A DNA stretch of 64,000 bases from Periplaneta americana (GCF_040183065.1 NW_027185526.1:91947-155946); one strand, 5' to 3'. Shown: positions 38,002 through 54,595, counted from the first letter of the stretch. Numbers and translations: made by a program. The notes: a model not told the origin generated them from the letters alone.

Positions 38002-38936
38002 TTTTTTTTTTTACGTCACTATTTCCAGCGTGTTCTAATAAGACTTATGGGATATTATGTTCCCTTCCCTATTCCAGCTATAGCTTGGATGATGACGCCG
38101 CTGCATAATTGTAGAGTAATTGATAATTCTTAAGTACTTGCAGCTCCGTATTGAAACTTATGACTGGTAGCATATTCATATGAGACGGTTCACTTCTCTG
38201 CGTTTTCTCGAAGAAGGGAATATGTATTCAGGGGATTGTGAACGTACCTCGCGCTCTCCCTAGAAGTTAGAGACATTTTAGGTAAAGAATGTAATATACT
38301 GTACATATATGGCTAATTAAAATCCCATTAGTTACTACATTTCAGTGGGTAGTACAAATTCCATAATGAAAATATCTCTGTCCTAGTAGTTGTATCCTTT
38401 AAAGAAGCTCGTTGTTTTCCCATGATGAAGGGCAGAACTTGGTCGGTAGAAATTTAAACAGACTGCATTATCAGACCAGGCGTTATTTCAATATCAGCGT
38501 TTAGTTTAGGAAATATAGCAATAGCGGAGTTGGGAGAAGTAGTTATAGCATGTACAGTAAGTATAAACAGTTCGCTGTACTGTACAGTGAATATAAATAT
38601 TTGAATGTACGATGGCAAAACATCAGACATACAGTACGTAGCTCACATATCTTTAAAAATAAATAAATAAATAAATAAATAAAAATAAAGAAGACATTCT
38701 GAGGAGTGAGTGGAAAGTGCATATTATAATGAATATTTTTAACTCTCAGTTGACATTGAGAGAGAAAGCCATGCATCGGGGAACCGGTGACTGTTTTTGC
38801 GTTACCTTCTGCTATTGGCGTTGTTGGTTAGTAACGAATGAAAGGGGTAGGACGCGGAATCAAATGTCAAAAAACGATAGGGAAATAATAGTAACTGGTT
38901 GTATTTCGATCGAGCTCGGCGTGCTGATTCACCAGT

Positions 38937-40368
38937 GGGGTGTTTCACAAAGTTTACAATCTTTGGAAATTGTGAACTCTGTTTGTAAACTTCTGTTTCA
39001 CAATCTTTGTTTGTAAAGGTGGACTGTACAAAGGAAATCAAATCTTTACGAATGAAATTTTGCGCTCTTTACAAGTGATATGTTTGTTTCACAACGAAGG
39101 AGTAATTTTACAAACGTGTAAACTAAACTTTACTAGTGAAGTTAGCACATTTTCTACAGTAGCCCTGTTGAAATAGCTTCTAATTGTGAATGAAAAAAAT
39201 AAACACATATGTATAAAATCAATTTTATAGTAACAGGGTACCATTAAGAATTACACTGAAGCAGTTGTGATGTTATTGAGTAGTTCTAGCGACTCAGACG
39301 AAGATTTTGCATTTAGGCCTAACGTAGAATTTTCCGGCCACGTTCGTATCATTGTACGAATATTAATGAAAGGTTTCGAATGAATCCCGCGCTATACTTC
39401 AGAATACCGCGTTAGTTCTTATATACGAGGAACGTATTTAATAAATACTCGCACTTAAAGAAGAAAAACTTTGCACCGAAAACCAATCACTTAATAATGC
39501 AATGTCGGCATTACTTACGCAGTATTCTGAAGTCGTTCCGAATCCCATTTCGCTGTAATCTCTCCTACAAGATATGGGACATCACATGCAACATCTGAAA
39601 GGGAAAAGTGGTGCCCTAACCTCAAAGCGAGAACTGCATTGGTTGCATAGTAGCTCTCAGTTCCCTGCGTTAGCAGATAAGAACGGAATTTATAAGATTA
39701 CAGTGTGCAAAAGTTCACACATGGTAGTTGATGTTGTTACAAGATTGAAAAAACTCGAGGCGGGTTATTGATCACCGAATGTGCTTACTCGGGCAAAGGA
39801 TTTTTATGCTCCTCCTGCTGGGTTCCCTAATGTTGGCGAGGTTATGGATGAAACAATAAAATATACTGATGGACCAGCAGAGAGCGAAGTTGATTTTAAT
39901 GGATGGACATGTTAGCTGCTCTATCAACTGCATATAACTACGTGGGTCAAATCCATTATTTATCAATTATTTGAATGAATTTCGCGCTAACTTTCGTCAG
40001 TTAAGTCGTAGGCTAATTAATGCATTGGTATGCTCGACCAATTGCATGCCGCGAAACTCCGTTGTCGCCGATGTAGCAAAATCTAAATAAAATATATATA
40101 AAAAAATATAAACATGTCCATCGATAGTTCTAAAATTACAGCTACTTTACCTCTGATCCTTAGTGATTTTTGTAAACTGTCGTTGGCGATTTTGTTCAAC
40201 CAATTATGCGTATTTGTAAGTTTGTTTCGCCGATTTTGTAAAGTTCGTTAAAACATACAAGTGAATAAGATTGCATTGTGAAACACAGTTAACAAGCATA
40301 TGTAATATTTCCGTTGTTAATTGTATATTGTTAATTTGTAATTTGTTAGCGTTGTGAAACATGCCCCC
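38937..40368. mobile_element. Putative degenerate TIR DNA transposon, unit 3
   Basis: Collinear copy of 1109-2540. Confidence 0.45.
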
Positions 40369-40532
40369 ATTTACCTTTAGAGGTAATATCTACATTAATA
40401 TTTAGTTAAAATTTAAAGAAATTTTAAACGAATGGAAGCTGCATTTTAATTCACCCCAAATTACTATGTTCCCTTTCAGATTATCAGCTGTTGTTGTTGT
40501 TGTTGTTGTATTGTAAGTTCTCACTTATTGTT

Positions 40533-41664
40533 AGCTAGCCGTACCCGTTCGCTCCGCTCCACCTGTTAGAAATAAATATAAAGTAATTACATAATTAAAA
40601 TAGGACGTCTGATCCAGGGAACAACTTTTACAACAGCGCAAGATAATCTGCTTCGCATATTACCCAATTTTTTTTTAGCACTGCATTTATTGCATATATA
40701 TTTTATGTATTTTAACACGATTCAATTGAGCATAGTTAAAATATGAATTATTAAAATAATGGATTGCCAAGCTAAAGTACTATTACTGCATACTAAATCA
40801 ATACACTCTCGTTGTTCGTTAATTCTCTGAGATTAAAATGCGTGTACATAAATATTATTTTAAGAAATACAGAAAACGAATGTACAAAATAGCCTATCAA
40901 ATTTTCTGTGCATAAGAAGCTATTTTAATCTTACCTGTCCTCGATTTACTCAGACGTTACTGTAATAACATTATAGCATTATGTCCATCTAGAGAAACTA
41001 CAGTTTCCAATGGTGAAATAATAACTAATTATACAAATCAGTTAATTTACGAGCTTGTGATATTACTTCATACAAACACAGAAACATTCCCTGTAGGCTA
41101 TGTTTAATAGCTTTCGATTGTTTGTTGATGTCCAAGGCCCCTGTTTCGATTGTTGTTGTCCAAGGCCCCTTATAGACGAAGTCATTTGTTCTTAATTCAT
41201 TGCACCGTCTTAGATAGCGTTATTTTAATTTTAAAACTCATTTATCTCATTAAATATCAGTCCTATCAAAATGTTGTAAAAAAATAAAACTTAACGGAAA
41301 TCATTTTTAAAGGAACATCTGTTATGTAACATTTTTTCTCAAATATCAATAATAAGCGAGATATTTCGATTTATTTAATTCAGGCCCCCTTATAACTCCC
41401 CTTTTAAATAATGTATTTCGAATGCCATATAGCCTAAAATCTAAGTTACAACAAACTTAATTTATATTCCAGTTTTCATATAAATCGGTTCAGCCATTAT
41501 CGCGTGAAAAGGTAACAAACATACAGACAGACATACAAACAAAAATTTCAAAAATGCGATTTTCGGTTTCAGGGTGGTTAATTATATATGTTAGGACCAA
41601 TTACTTTTGGAAAATCGAAACTTACCAGAAAAATTTCGGCTACAGATTTATTATTAGTATAGAT
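40533..41664. repeat. Insect-type interspersed repeat, unit 3
   Basis: Collinear copy of 2705-3836. Confidence 0.45.
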
Positions 41665-42473
41665 AGTACGAGATACGACCGCAATTTTGTACGACTAGTG
41701 TAATGAAGGAATGCAAAAAATTATTTTGGAACTTTGCAATGTTAGTCTATCATTAAAATAAAATTAAATCTTAATTCGTCCCTTTTGCAGGAGTCTTCTT
41801 CATCCAGTATGTTGTTGGCTGATATGGAGGAGGAGGGGGGGGGGACATGCTCTAAAGGGATTAAATTTGCTTAGCAAATCGATATGGTGACTAACGCTTG
41901 CAATGCGTCATAGCTATAATTGTACTGCGCGGTAATTTCAGAGTAATAAGAGTTCAGTTCAGGGATCTGCTAATTTCTTCATATTGTGTTCGGCAATGGA
42001 ATAGTACCGCAGTAGCATTAAGAGGTTTTTATAATTTGAACTGATATGTGCAGGTATATTGACCCCCCCCCCCTCCCACCGCTGGCCGACGCGGACTGCA
42101 ATGACAACAGTAAGCCACACGTCATACGTAAGCCTTTCTTCTTCTTCATCTTTGCTCGCCTGGCAAATACAGTCTTGGATTTCACATATTCAATTTTTCA
42201 CAGTCCCAACTCCCTTGCATGGACGTGTTTTCACGTACCTTTAAAGTTTCTCCTCTCATTCATTCAGTCTATTCGCAAGCCTGAGGGTTTTCCGTGGTTT
42301 TCCCTAAGGAGCTAAGACAAATGTAGGGATGAGCCCAGAAAGAAAAGGGCATTCACTTCCTTAGACCCTGGTAACTGCTCTTTTTAGAGGAAGGAGGAGG
42401 AGAAAGAAACCCCCCCACCCCCACCGACGTGGACTGCAATGACAACAGTAAGCAACACGTTATATGTAAAGCC

Positions 42474-42504
<31 letters not shown>

Positions 42505-42509
<5 letters not shown>

Positions 42510-42960
42510 TACAATGGGACTAAAGGTGGTGTAGATACACTATGTCAAATGTGCCACAATCTTTCCTGCAATAGAAAGACGAGGCGCTGGCCACTAGCAA
42601 TATTTTACAACATGCTAAATATTGCAAGTATAAATTCATGGATAATTTATAGTTAGAAGAACTCAGAAAACAATATCAAGAAAACAATTCATTTTCCAAT
42701 TGTGTGAAGAGCTGACAAAACCGTGGATGCAGCACCGCTTTGCACGTCCTACTTTACACCGATCTCTGCGGGCAACAATTGAAGAACATCTGAACATTGC
42801 TGTGCAACAACAATGCCAGGTAATGCAGCCAGATGGTGAACGTACTGTTTGCTATAAATGTCCTGCAAAGAAGAGGAGAATGATGACAACATTTTGTGGA
42901 CTTTGCAAAAAGGGGTTCTGCAGAGAACATCGCGCTGTTGTTTGCACTAATTGTAAATAG
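42505..42960 (+). pseudogene. piggyBac transposase C-terminal relic, unit 3
   Basis: Collinear copy of the unit 1 relic with the same defects. Confidence 0.8.
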
Positions 42961-43467
42961 GACAATAACATGAACGTAAAGACTTTATGACAAACTTAAA
43001 ATTAAATGAACACTAATGGCTACGAAAAGTGTAAAAGTTGTTAAATGTGTGATATTGAGTTGATTTCAGTTAATTAAAATGTGAGTAGTAAAAATTACGA
43101 ATGCTTACCTTTAACATGAGTACAGTGATGATTACCTGTCTAGGGTTAAGTAGTCGCGTGGTGAGTTTAGGAATTCCCAGACCACCTCTAAGATTGTTTA
43201 AAATAAAGGTATTGTAATCGTACGTTTCTGTCTTTTGTCAATAGTAACGTTGACCTTTCTTTTTCGAGAAAACAAAATCTGTTGTACAGTTAAAGGTACT
43301 GAAATAGTAAGAAATTTTCTGAAATCCCCACGCGTTTGCAAGTGTAAGTCTCTGTTGTAACCTGTTGATTTACGAGAGACTGCGTGTGCTTCCGTACAGT
43401 GTTTCTAAAATGTGCAGTAACGAGTCAGAAATCATTGGAATGTAGTGTAGGTGTGTTTGTTATAACC

Positions 43468-43706
43468 GGGAATCAATCCGCAGTACTTGACCAATCAACT
43501 ACGGGAAATATCAGAAAAATTGGCAGGAGTTAGCAAGAAAAACAAAGGTAAAATATCACGTGAACGAGCACCGATACCGAGCACTATGTACAATATACCC
43601 TAGAGAAAAAGACAAGAAAACAAAAGTCAACCGCTGCAAGTGTTACGAAGTGGTGTGTGAAACATATAATGAAGAATGTCTGCGGGAAGCGCATCTAGTG
43701 AGATAA
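43468..43706 (+). pseudogene. Second piggyBac-like relic, unit 3
   Basis: Collinear copy of 5643-5881. Confidence 0.4.
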
Positions 43707-43809
43707 AGGGTGAAATGGAGGATTCTGCTAAAAATAAAGAAAGGAAGAAAAATGTTTACAGTTAATACAAGTATTGTTTTCTCTTGTGGGTTTATGTTTA
43801 GTATAATAG

Positions 43810-43810
<1 letters not shown>

Positions 43811-43843
<33 letters not shown>

Positions 43844-44117
43844 CATTAAAAATTAGCATATCCTTAATGAATACATCCTAAGTGGTATAAATGAAATTGT
43901 ATAAACTGCAGGGAATCTTAAAATATGAAAATTGCGATAGTTGTTTTCTTTACAGTCCGACCTTTTTTAATAAACTAGTGTGAGATATGAAGTTTTGCAC
44001 ATTTAAGGGTTGTTAACATGAATGTAAGGAATATATATTATGATATGATATGATATGATTCTCAAATACTCTGTCCTGCTGACCCTTCACATTTCTGTAT
44101 TCGGGCGAGTGTGTATT

Positions 44118-44148
<31 letters not shown>

Positions 44149-44171
44149 TTATTATTATTACTATTACTATA

Positions 44172-44216
<45 letters not shown>

Positions 44217-45054
44217 GTGTGAAGAGTTGTATCGGAAGTGCTTTATAGACTAAATTAATAATTTCTATCTTAACTGAAATATTTACATTATATTTCACAC
44301 AGTATAGTTACAGGTAGCATAAATTCAGATAATGGTTTTTATATGGGAATCTACTTCTTGTGTTTAGAGGCTACATTTATACAGAGTTAATAATTTCTCC
44401 CCTATGTAACATATTTCCATGAAATTTTATACGCATCTATGCAAAAACGAATTATGCTCGTGTAATTAGGGAATTAGGGAAAAATTAGTGTTTCTGATAA
44501 TTTTTAATGTTTTAATAGAAATTATGCTCCTAAAAGATGACTAGCCTGCCATATTTTTCGCAGTTGGTAACAAAATGCTAGATTCATGGATATACTCCAT
44601 AATTTAGTTGTTCATTATATGTTCAAGAAGTGTTGAATTTTTCTTGGAGAAATTAAGCTCCTTCATCCAGACTCTGAAAAGTGGCTGCTGTCGAATTCGT
44701 AAAGCGCCACCAAGAGATGAATATAACATCTAAGTTTGCAGGATGTAGCAGCTAAATTTTAAGCCGTATAGAGTTTAATATTTGATTAATGTGTGGGTAG
44801 AAGAATTGAAAGTTAACTCAGGTTTACTTGTAATGCACAGCCTGTTAAATATGTCGTAAAAAAAAAAAAAAAAAAAAAAACTAGTTGCACAAATCTCAGT
44901 AAACGTGCCAATTAAATGAATGCTAACGTATTATAGATTGCTTTTCGCGTATTAAATGAAAGTACACATCTTGTCCTATGACCTCCATAAGGGAAGGTTT
45001 AACAATATAAAACAGCCACTGACCCCACGAACAAAAATCAACTGAAGAGCGTGA

Positions 45055-45112
<58 letters not shown>

Positions 45113-45414
45113 ATGTTTTGTCCCACCTCTTACTGATATTGATGTTTTGTATGTTGTTGTGCACAATGCCTAGCTTTTGTTTAAGCCTAGATATTACTTA
45201 AACTTCGGTTATGATGAAGTTGATTTTCTTACATAGTTTTGCGTTCTGGACAACTGTGCGCCGGCATCTCTCGGAACATCCGAGATCAGGTCCCTATCCC
45301 CTCCACCGCAAAGTCAAATAGCGTCTGTCACTTGATTTTGAATATTAAACAAACATACCATCACGGCATTTCCGTTATGGCATCTGGTGTCATCAATAAG
45401 CTACAAATAAAGGA

Positions 45415-45469
<55 letters not shown>
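43811..45469. repeat. Microsatellite and poly(A) block, unit 3
   Basis: Same tracts as unit 1; the main A run is about 52 nt and the TG run is the longest of the four units. Confidence 0.9.
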
Positions 45470-46716
45470 TAGCACAGTCACTGTCCTGAACAAGGTACGC
45501 AAGTATTATTTTAATTAATGCGTATCGCCTACCAGCCGCCGAAACTATTCGACAGGAGAGTGAATATCCTACACGGTCCTGTAAAAATGTTCTGAATACA
45601 CTAAATGACGTGTAATTTTTTTTCTATTATTAGGACAATTGAACGTGTCATTGCTCCTGCGGGTTGCTTTGTTTCACACCACAGAGAATTCAGGTTCTCT
45701 ACCCCCCGGGATTCTAGAGATAAGAGAGCGATGAGGTTAAAGGAGTAGGCGTTTGTTCGTGTTTTTGTTTTTACTTTAGAAAAATTGCGAAACGTGACGC
45801 AATAGCGATAAGTTTTATGAACAAGTTTGCTGAATCGACCAATTGAAGGTAATTTATATTTTGCTAAAGAAGAGAGGAGATTAATGAAATCAGTTATTGT
45901 AATAATCGTAGTAGATTGAAGGAATTGTTTGTATTCAAACTCCTTTTGTGAAATAAGCTGCTCGGATGCTTATCAGGGTGACGGTTATAAATGTTATCGT
46001 AATACCCACCCGAGGTCACAAAGGTCACAGTCTTCCGCTTGTCCTTTCCTAAGCAGACCACGTCTGTACTATCGAAAATAATGAGTCACAGTTATAGTTT
46101 CGTGAAAGTAAAAAATGTTAGATAGGAGACAAGTAGCTACTCTTATACAATCATAATCACATTTTGTATCCAATATAGTATAAACGAGCTACATGTAAGT
46201 ACTGTGTAAAGTTTCATTAAAACAATATATTATATATGAGACAAGTCACTAATTTTTGTCAAAACGCATCGTCTATAAAGGGGTAGTTTCTCCTCTTATA
46301 CAGTAGTGACTATAGTGCGAAGTTTCATGGAAATATGTCACATTTTTAGTCCAGCTAGATTTGCTTTCTGGACCACTTTGAGCCTTGGCGCTTGTGATCG
46401 GTCGGACGGAGGATCACTCGTCCCGGCGGCGTTAACCCTTAATTTGGTAAATATATATAATGTGCAATATTATAGAACTGTGAAATTTTTTTTTAATTTT
46501 CCTAAGAAACTTTGTTATCCATCGTTCTATTAAAAAATTGTTTATTAACCTATAGGATACATTGCGATATTTGTCAAACAGGCTGTGGGAAAATGCTGAT
46601 ACGGTGAGGAATGGAAAGGGAGAAACCATTTATATTATTGAGGTGACCTTGAACTGAGGGTAGTAGGAACGAGACCTGGAGTACGGTACAACCGGCTCTT
46701 CCGAGAAATAACTAGT

Positions 46717-46732
46717 GGCCCTGAAAAGGGCC
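46717..46732 (-). promoter_or_regulatory. Histone 3' stem-loop, H3 unit 3
   Basis: GGCCCTTTTCAGGGCC on the minus strand. Confidence 0.95.
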
Positions 46733-46761
46733 TTTTTGCGGGCAGGAGTACCTTTGTTAAT

Positions 46762-47679
<918 letters not shown>

Positions 47680-47719
47680 ACTGCCTACACACGTCTGCTG
47701 CCGAATCCGTCGGCAAAAC

Positions 47720-47735
47720 GGCCCTTTTCAGGGCC
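47720..47735 (+). promoter_or_regulatory. Histone 3' stem-loop, H4 unit 3
   Basis: GGCCCTTTTCAGGGCC. Confidence 0.95.
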
Positions 47736-48926
47736 ATAAAATCCGTCTAAAAAGGGCAGTAGTTGTCGAGATTAATTTAATTCACCTTTACTGTGTGACC
47801 ACTAGCTCAACAGGCCAGTGCGGAAAACAGAACTTATTTCGTAGGGGCACTTCAGTATCAGCAAAAGACGTTGTAAGAAATGCCTCTCCGTTTTTCAAAT
47901 GGGTCTGACCCCAACGCTTGGTATATCAAGTGGAAAGACCGGATTCCTCTGTGAAGCCTTGCTCCTCGGATTATGTTACCTGTTACTGTAAACTTCTGTA
48001 AGTCAATAATCACTGTCCGAAGAATTGGTGGGTAATATGACAACGCAGGTAGGCAATGCTCACCAGACCGTAACAAGGAACCGAGGGGATTGACACATAC
48101 TGAACATCACATCACCACGTTTTTGCAATGCCAACTTTTAGGTCATAGGAATCCAGTGTGGTAAACACTGGGGAGAAGAGGTACACATCGCATGTCAGAA
48201 CACAGGACTTCGTCCTGTCAGACAACTTCCACGTATAGCTTGCGTCATTTCGGTTCGAACGAAACGACAGAGAGAGGGGAAATTCGAACGCAAATTGTCA
48301 AAGCCTTCGATTCCTACGAGAAGGTCATGTCATCATCTCAGTATTGGGGTTCCTGCGCGTGCGGCCAATATGTGCACCAACAAACAAACGCATTAGGAAC
48401 TCTATTATAACGCCGTAAGTTGTTCACCAGTTATCGATTTCTTATTCAAAATTAGTTTCATTCGTAGTATGTAGTAAAGTAAACTAGTATATTCAAACGT
48501 ATATGTCTAAAACCACGATGGGCACCAAAGAAGGGGACTTGTGATTATTTTCACGATAATCTCCATTACTCTAATATGATAGAAATATATTACATAAATT
48601 TCGAAGCCAACTATGTACCTTGGCATCATCATCTAATTTAACTCGTATTGTGTTAAATTATATAATAATAATGAAACCTTTCTATATGCATCAGTATAAT
48701 GTGTTATCACACAATAGCCTAGTAAATGTACAACGGTTTCAAGTACTTCAGTGCGAACCTGGGACAACGACATCGTTCAGAGCACAAAATTACAGAATGA
48801 TGATATTAAATCAGCCCACCGGTATAGAGAGAGAGAGAAAGTTGACACGCGTAATGAAATTACATTACGAAGCCGTGAGAGAGGATTAACAATACTGGCT
48901 ATTTCTGACTTTTGTGAGGTTAGTGG
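47736..48926. other. H4-H2A spacer, unit 3
   Basis: Same as unit 2; no gene seen. Confidence 0.8.
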
Positions 48927-48942
48927 GGCCCTTAAAAGGGCC
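48927..48942 (-). promoter_or_regulatory. Histone 3' stem-loop, H2A unit 3
   Basis: GGCCCTTTTAAGGGCC on the minus strand. Confidence 0.95.
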
Positions 48943-48960
48943 GTTTTACGGAGAAGGGGC

Positions 48961-49569
<609 letters not shown>

Positions 49570-49941
49570 ATGCCCCCCAAAGCTTCCGGAAAGGCTGCCA
49601 AGAAGGCCGGCAAGGCCCAGAAGAATATTTCGAAGGGCGATAAGAAGAAGAAGCGCAAGAGGAAGGAGAGCTACGCCATTTACATCTACAAGGTTCTGAA
49701 ACAAGTTCACCCAGACACGGGAATCAGTTCAAAGGCTATGAGCATCATGAACAGCTTCGTTAACGACATCTTCGAGCGCATCGCCGCGGAAGCTTCGCGG
49801 CTCGCGCATTACAACAAGCGGTCGACCATCACCAGTCGGGAGATCCAGACAGCCGTCCGTCTCCTGCTACCCGGTGAGCTGGCCAAGCACGCCGTCAGTG
49901 AAGGGACCAAGGCCGTCACAAAATACACTAGTTCCAAGTAA
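49570..49941 (+). CDS. H2B: Histone H2B, unit 3
   Basis: 123-residue H2B with an intact promoter; the start ATG is 42 bp after the TATA-like T. Confidence 0.99.
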   Translation: MPPKASGKAAKKAGKAQKNISKGDKKKKRKRKESYAIYIYKVLKQVHPDTGISSKAMSIMNSFVNDIFERIAAEASRLAHYNKRSTITSREIQTAVRLLLPGELAKHAVSEGTKAVTKYTSSK

Positions 49942-49971
49942 GCGGGAGTGCTTGCTAGGGAATCAGCAACC

Positions 49972-49987
49972 GGCCCTTTTAAGGGCC
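49972..49987 (+). promoter_or_regulatory. Histone 3' stem-loop, H2B unit 3
   Basis: GGCCCTTTTAAGGGCC. Confidence 0.95.
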
Positions 49988-50812
49988 ACAAGTTATTCAT
50001 AACAGAGTAGATGAATGAAGAACAACAGCGTTTCCCACCGAGTGAAAATTTAAATAATCACCCCGATAACACTTCTAGGATAGATAATACATTATAGGCA
50101 GTCCATGGGAGACTTGGATCCACGAGGCAAATTCGTTTCCTTAATAGTTTCGTACGACTTATATGAGAGCGCGGTGTCATTCCTACTCACTTGGCAGCAT
50201 TAATTGTTGAGGGAAAACAACTTAGAAGGTAACTTGTCGACCGCGGTCATAATCCTTCCGCAGGCCACTACTGAGAATCTGTGGACATACGGGTAATCTA
50301 TCTTTATTGAAACTCGGGTTCATAACATACGACTGATACTTTATATATCTGTCACGTAATCCATCAAGAGACAAATGTCCCCCCCCCCCCTAGTCAGTAG
50401 CGAGCTTCAGTCCATTCGTAGTAGCCGCCGGTGCAAGAAGTGAATTGAAGTTTGTGTGAAGTTCCGTAGTATGGCATGAAAATGATGTCGAAAATCCGAC
50501 TACAGTTCCACAACCATGTGGTTGAAAGGAGGCTCCGCTGTTGAACAACAATCCACCTGTGGCTTAACTTAGAATGCCGACTAGCTGTTTTATTAATCCC
50601 GTGTCAATCCAGCAGTGTGTGACGTTGAAACGTAACCAAACTGCCGTTGATAGATAGATTTATCATCTATCCCAATGACATCCAACGAGCTTGGTAATTT
50701 AGGTACAGAGTCTAAGCAGGCAGTTTACGTGTGTGTGTGAGCGAGTGCAGGTTTTATCGAGTGCACCCCAATCCCATCGTCCTCAAGTGCCTACAGATTA
50801 CGCAGTTTCATC
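49988..50812. other. H2B-5S spacer, unit 3
   Basis: Same as unit 2; no gene seen. Confidence 0.8.
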
Positions 50813-50932
50813 GGCAACGGCCATACCATGTTGAAAATACCGGTTCTCGTCCGATCACCGAAGTCAAGCAACATTGGGCGTGGTCAGTACTTGGATGGGT
50901 GACCGCTTGGGAACACCACGTGCCGTTGGCGA
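50813..50932 (+). rRNA. 5S ribosomal RNA, unit 4
   Basis: Same sequence as the other units, with a following T run. Confidence 0.96.
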
Positions 50933-51867
50933 TTTTTTTTTTTACGTCACTATTTCCAGCGTGTTCTAATAAGACTTATGGGATATTATGTTCCCTTCCC
51001 TATTCCAGCTATAGCTTGGATGATGACGCCGCTGCATAATTGTAGAGTAATTGATAATTCTTAAGTACTTGCAGCTCCGTATTGAAACTTATGACTGGTA
51101 GCATATTCATATGAGACGGTTCACTTCTCTGCGTTTTCTCGAAGAAGGGAATATGTATTCAGGGGATTGTGAACGTACCTCGCGCTCTCCCTAGAAGTTA
51201 GAGACATTTTAGGTAAAGAATGTAATATACTGTACATATATGGCTAATTAAAATCCCATTAGTTACTACATTTCAGTGGGTAGTACAAATTCCATAATGA
51301 AAATATCTCTGTCCTAGTAGTTGTATCCTTTAAAGAAGCTCGTTGTTTTCCCATGATGAAGGGCAGAACTTGGTCGGTAGAAATTTAAACAGACTGCATT
51401 ATCAGACCAGGCGTTATTTCAATATCAGCGTTTAGTTTAGGAAATATAGCAATAGCGGAGTTGGGAGAAGTAGTTATAGCATGTACAGTAAGTATAAACA
51501 GTTCGCTGTACTGTACAGTGAATATAAATATTTGAATGTACGATGGCAAAACATCAGACATACAGTACGTAGCTCACATATCTTTAAAAATAAATAAATA
51601 AATAAATAAATAAAAATAAAGAAGACATTCTGAGGAGTGAGTGGAAAGTGCATATTATAATGAATATTTTTAACTCTCAGTTGACATTGAGAGAGAAAGC
51701 CATGCATCGGGGAACCGGTGACTGTTTTTGCGTTACCTTCTGCTATTGGCGTTGTTGGTTAGTAACGAATGAAAGGGGTAGGACGCGGAATCAAATGTCA
51801 AAAAACGATAGGGAAATAATAGTAACTGGTTGTATTTCGATCGAGCTCGGCGTGCTGATTCACCAGT

Positions 51868-53299
51868 GGGGTGTTTCACAAAGTTTACAATCTTTGGAAA
51901 TTGTGAACTCTGTTTGTAAACTTCTGTTTCACAATCTTTGTTTGTAAAGGTGGACTGTACAAAGGAAATCAAATCTTTACGAATGAAATTTTGCGCTCTT
52001 TACAAGTGATATGTTTGTTTCACAACGAAGGAGTAATTTTACAAACGTGTAAACTAAACTTTACTAGTGAAGTTAGCACATTTTCTACAGTAGCCCTGTT
52101 GAAATAGCTTCTAATTGTGAATGAAAAAAATAAACACATATGTATAAAATCAATTTTATAGTAACAGGGTACCATTAAGAATTACACTGAAGCAGTTGTG
52201 ATGTTATTGAGTAGTTCTAGCGACTCAGACGAAGATTTTGCATTTAGGCCTAACGTAGAATTTTCCGGCCACGTTCGTATCATTGTACGAATATTAATGA
52301 AAGGTTTCGAATGAATCCCGCGCTATACTTCAGAATACCGCGTTAGTTCTTATATACGAGGAACGTATTTAATAAATACTCGCACTTAAAGAAGAAAAAC
52401 TTTGCACCGAAAACCAATCACTTAATAATGCAATGTCGGCATTACTTACGCAGTATTCTGAAGTCGTTCCGAATCCCATTTCGCTGTAATCTCTCCTACA
52501 AGATATGGGACATCACATGCAACATCTGAAAGGGAAAAGTGGTGCCCTAACCTCAAAGCGAGAACTGCATTGGTTGCATAGTAGCTCTCAGTTCCCTGCG
52601 TTAGCAGATAAGAACGGAATTTATAAGATTACAGTGTGCAAAAGTTCACACATGGTAGTTGATGTTGTTACAAGATTGAAAAAACTCGAGGCGGGTTATT
52701 GATCACCGAATGTGCTTACTCGGGCAAAGGATTTTTATGCTCCTCCTGCTGGGTTCCCTAATGTTGGCGAGGTTATGGATGAAACAATAAAATATACTGA
52801 TGGACCAGCAGAGAGCGAAGTTGATTTTAATGGATGGACATGTTAGCTGCTCTATCAACTGCATATAACTACGTGGGTCAAATCCATTATTTATCAATTA
52901 TTTGAATGAATTTCGCGCTAACTTTCGTCAGTTAAGTCGTAGGCTAATTAATGCATTGGTATGCTCGACCAATTGCATGCCGCGAAACTCCGTTGTCGCC
53001 GATGTAGCAAAATCTAAATAAAATATATATAAAAAAATATAAACATGTCCATCGATAGTTCTAAAATTACAGCTACTTTACCTCTGATCCTTAGTGATTT
53101 TTGTAAACTGTCGTTGGCGATTTTGTTCAACCAATTATGCGTATTTGTAAGTTTGTTTCGCCGATTTTGTAAAGTTCGTTAAAACATACAAGTGAATAAG
53201 ATTGCATTGTGAAACACAGTTAACAAGCATATGTAATATTTCCGTTGTTAATTGTATATTGTTAATTTGTAATTTGTTAGCGTTGTGAAACATGCCCCC
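51868..53299. mobile_element. Putative degenerate TIR DNA transposon, unit 4
   Basis: Collinear copy of 1109-2540. Confidence 0.45.
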
Positions 53300-53463
53300 A
53301 TTTACCTTTAGAGGTAATATCTACATTAATATTTAGTTAAAATTTAAAGAAATTTTAAACGAATGGAAGCTGCATTTTAATTCACCCCAAATTACTATGT
53401 TCCCTTTCAGATTATCAGCTGTTGTTGTTGTTGTTGTTGTATTGTAAGTTCTCACTTATTGTT

Positions 53464-54595
53464 AGCTAGCCGTACCCGTTCGCTCCGCTCCACCTGTTAG
53501 AAATAAATATAAAGTAATTACATAATTAAAATAGGACGTCTGATCCAGGGAACAACTTTTACAACAGCGCAAGATAATCTGCTTCGCATATTACCCAATT
53601 TTTTTTTAGCACTGCATTTATTGCATATATATTTTATGTATTTTAACACGATTCAATTGAGCATAGTTAAAATATGAATTATTAAAATAATGGATTGCCA
53701 AGCTAAAGTACTATTACTGCATACTAAATCAATACACTCTCGTTGTTCGTTAATTCTCTGAGATTAAAATGCGTGTACATAAATATTATTTTAAGAAATA
53801 CAGAAAACGAATGTACAAAATAGCCTATCAAATTTTCTGTGCATAAGAAGCTATTTTAATCTTACCTGTCCTCGATTTACTCAGACGTTACTGTAATAAC
53901 ATTATAGCATTATGTCCATCTAGAGAAACTACAGTTTCCAATGGTGAAATAATAACTAATTATACAAATCAGTTAATTTACGAGCTTGTGATATTACTTC
54001 ATACAAACACAGAAACATTCCCTGTAGGCTATGTTTAATAGCTTTCGATTGTTTGTTGATGTCCAAGGCCCCTGTTTCGATTGTTGTTGTCCAAGGCCCC
54101 TTATAGACGAAGTCATTTGTTCTTAATTCATTGCACCGTCTTAGATAGCGTTATTTTAATTTTAAAACTCATTTATCTCATTAAATATCAGTCCTATCAA
54201 AATGTTGTAAAAAAATAAAACTTAACGGAAATCATTTTTAAAGGAACATCTGTTATGTAACATTTTTTCTCAAATATCAATAATAAGCGAGATATTTCGA
54301 TTTATTTAATTCAGGCCCCCTTATAACTCCCCTTTTAAATAATGTATTTCGAATGCCATATAGCCTAAAATCTAAGTTACAACAAACTTAATTTATATTC
54401 CAGTTTTCATATAAATCGGTTCAGCCATTATCGCGTGAAAAGGTAACAAACATACAGACAGACATACAAACAAAAATTTCAAAAATGCGATTTTCGGTTT
54501 CAGGGTGGTTAATTATATATGTTAGGACCAATTACTTTTGGAAAATCGAAACTTACCAGAAAAATTTCGGCTACAGATTTATTATTAGTATAGAT
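53464..54595. repeat. Insect-type interspersed repeat, unit 4
   Basis: Collinear copy of 2705-3836. Confidence 0.45.

Larger units (their letters stand above)
38013..46716. other. Long 5S-H3 spacer, unit 3
   Basis: Same content as unit 1; no gene seen. Confidence 0.85.
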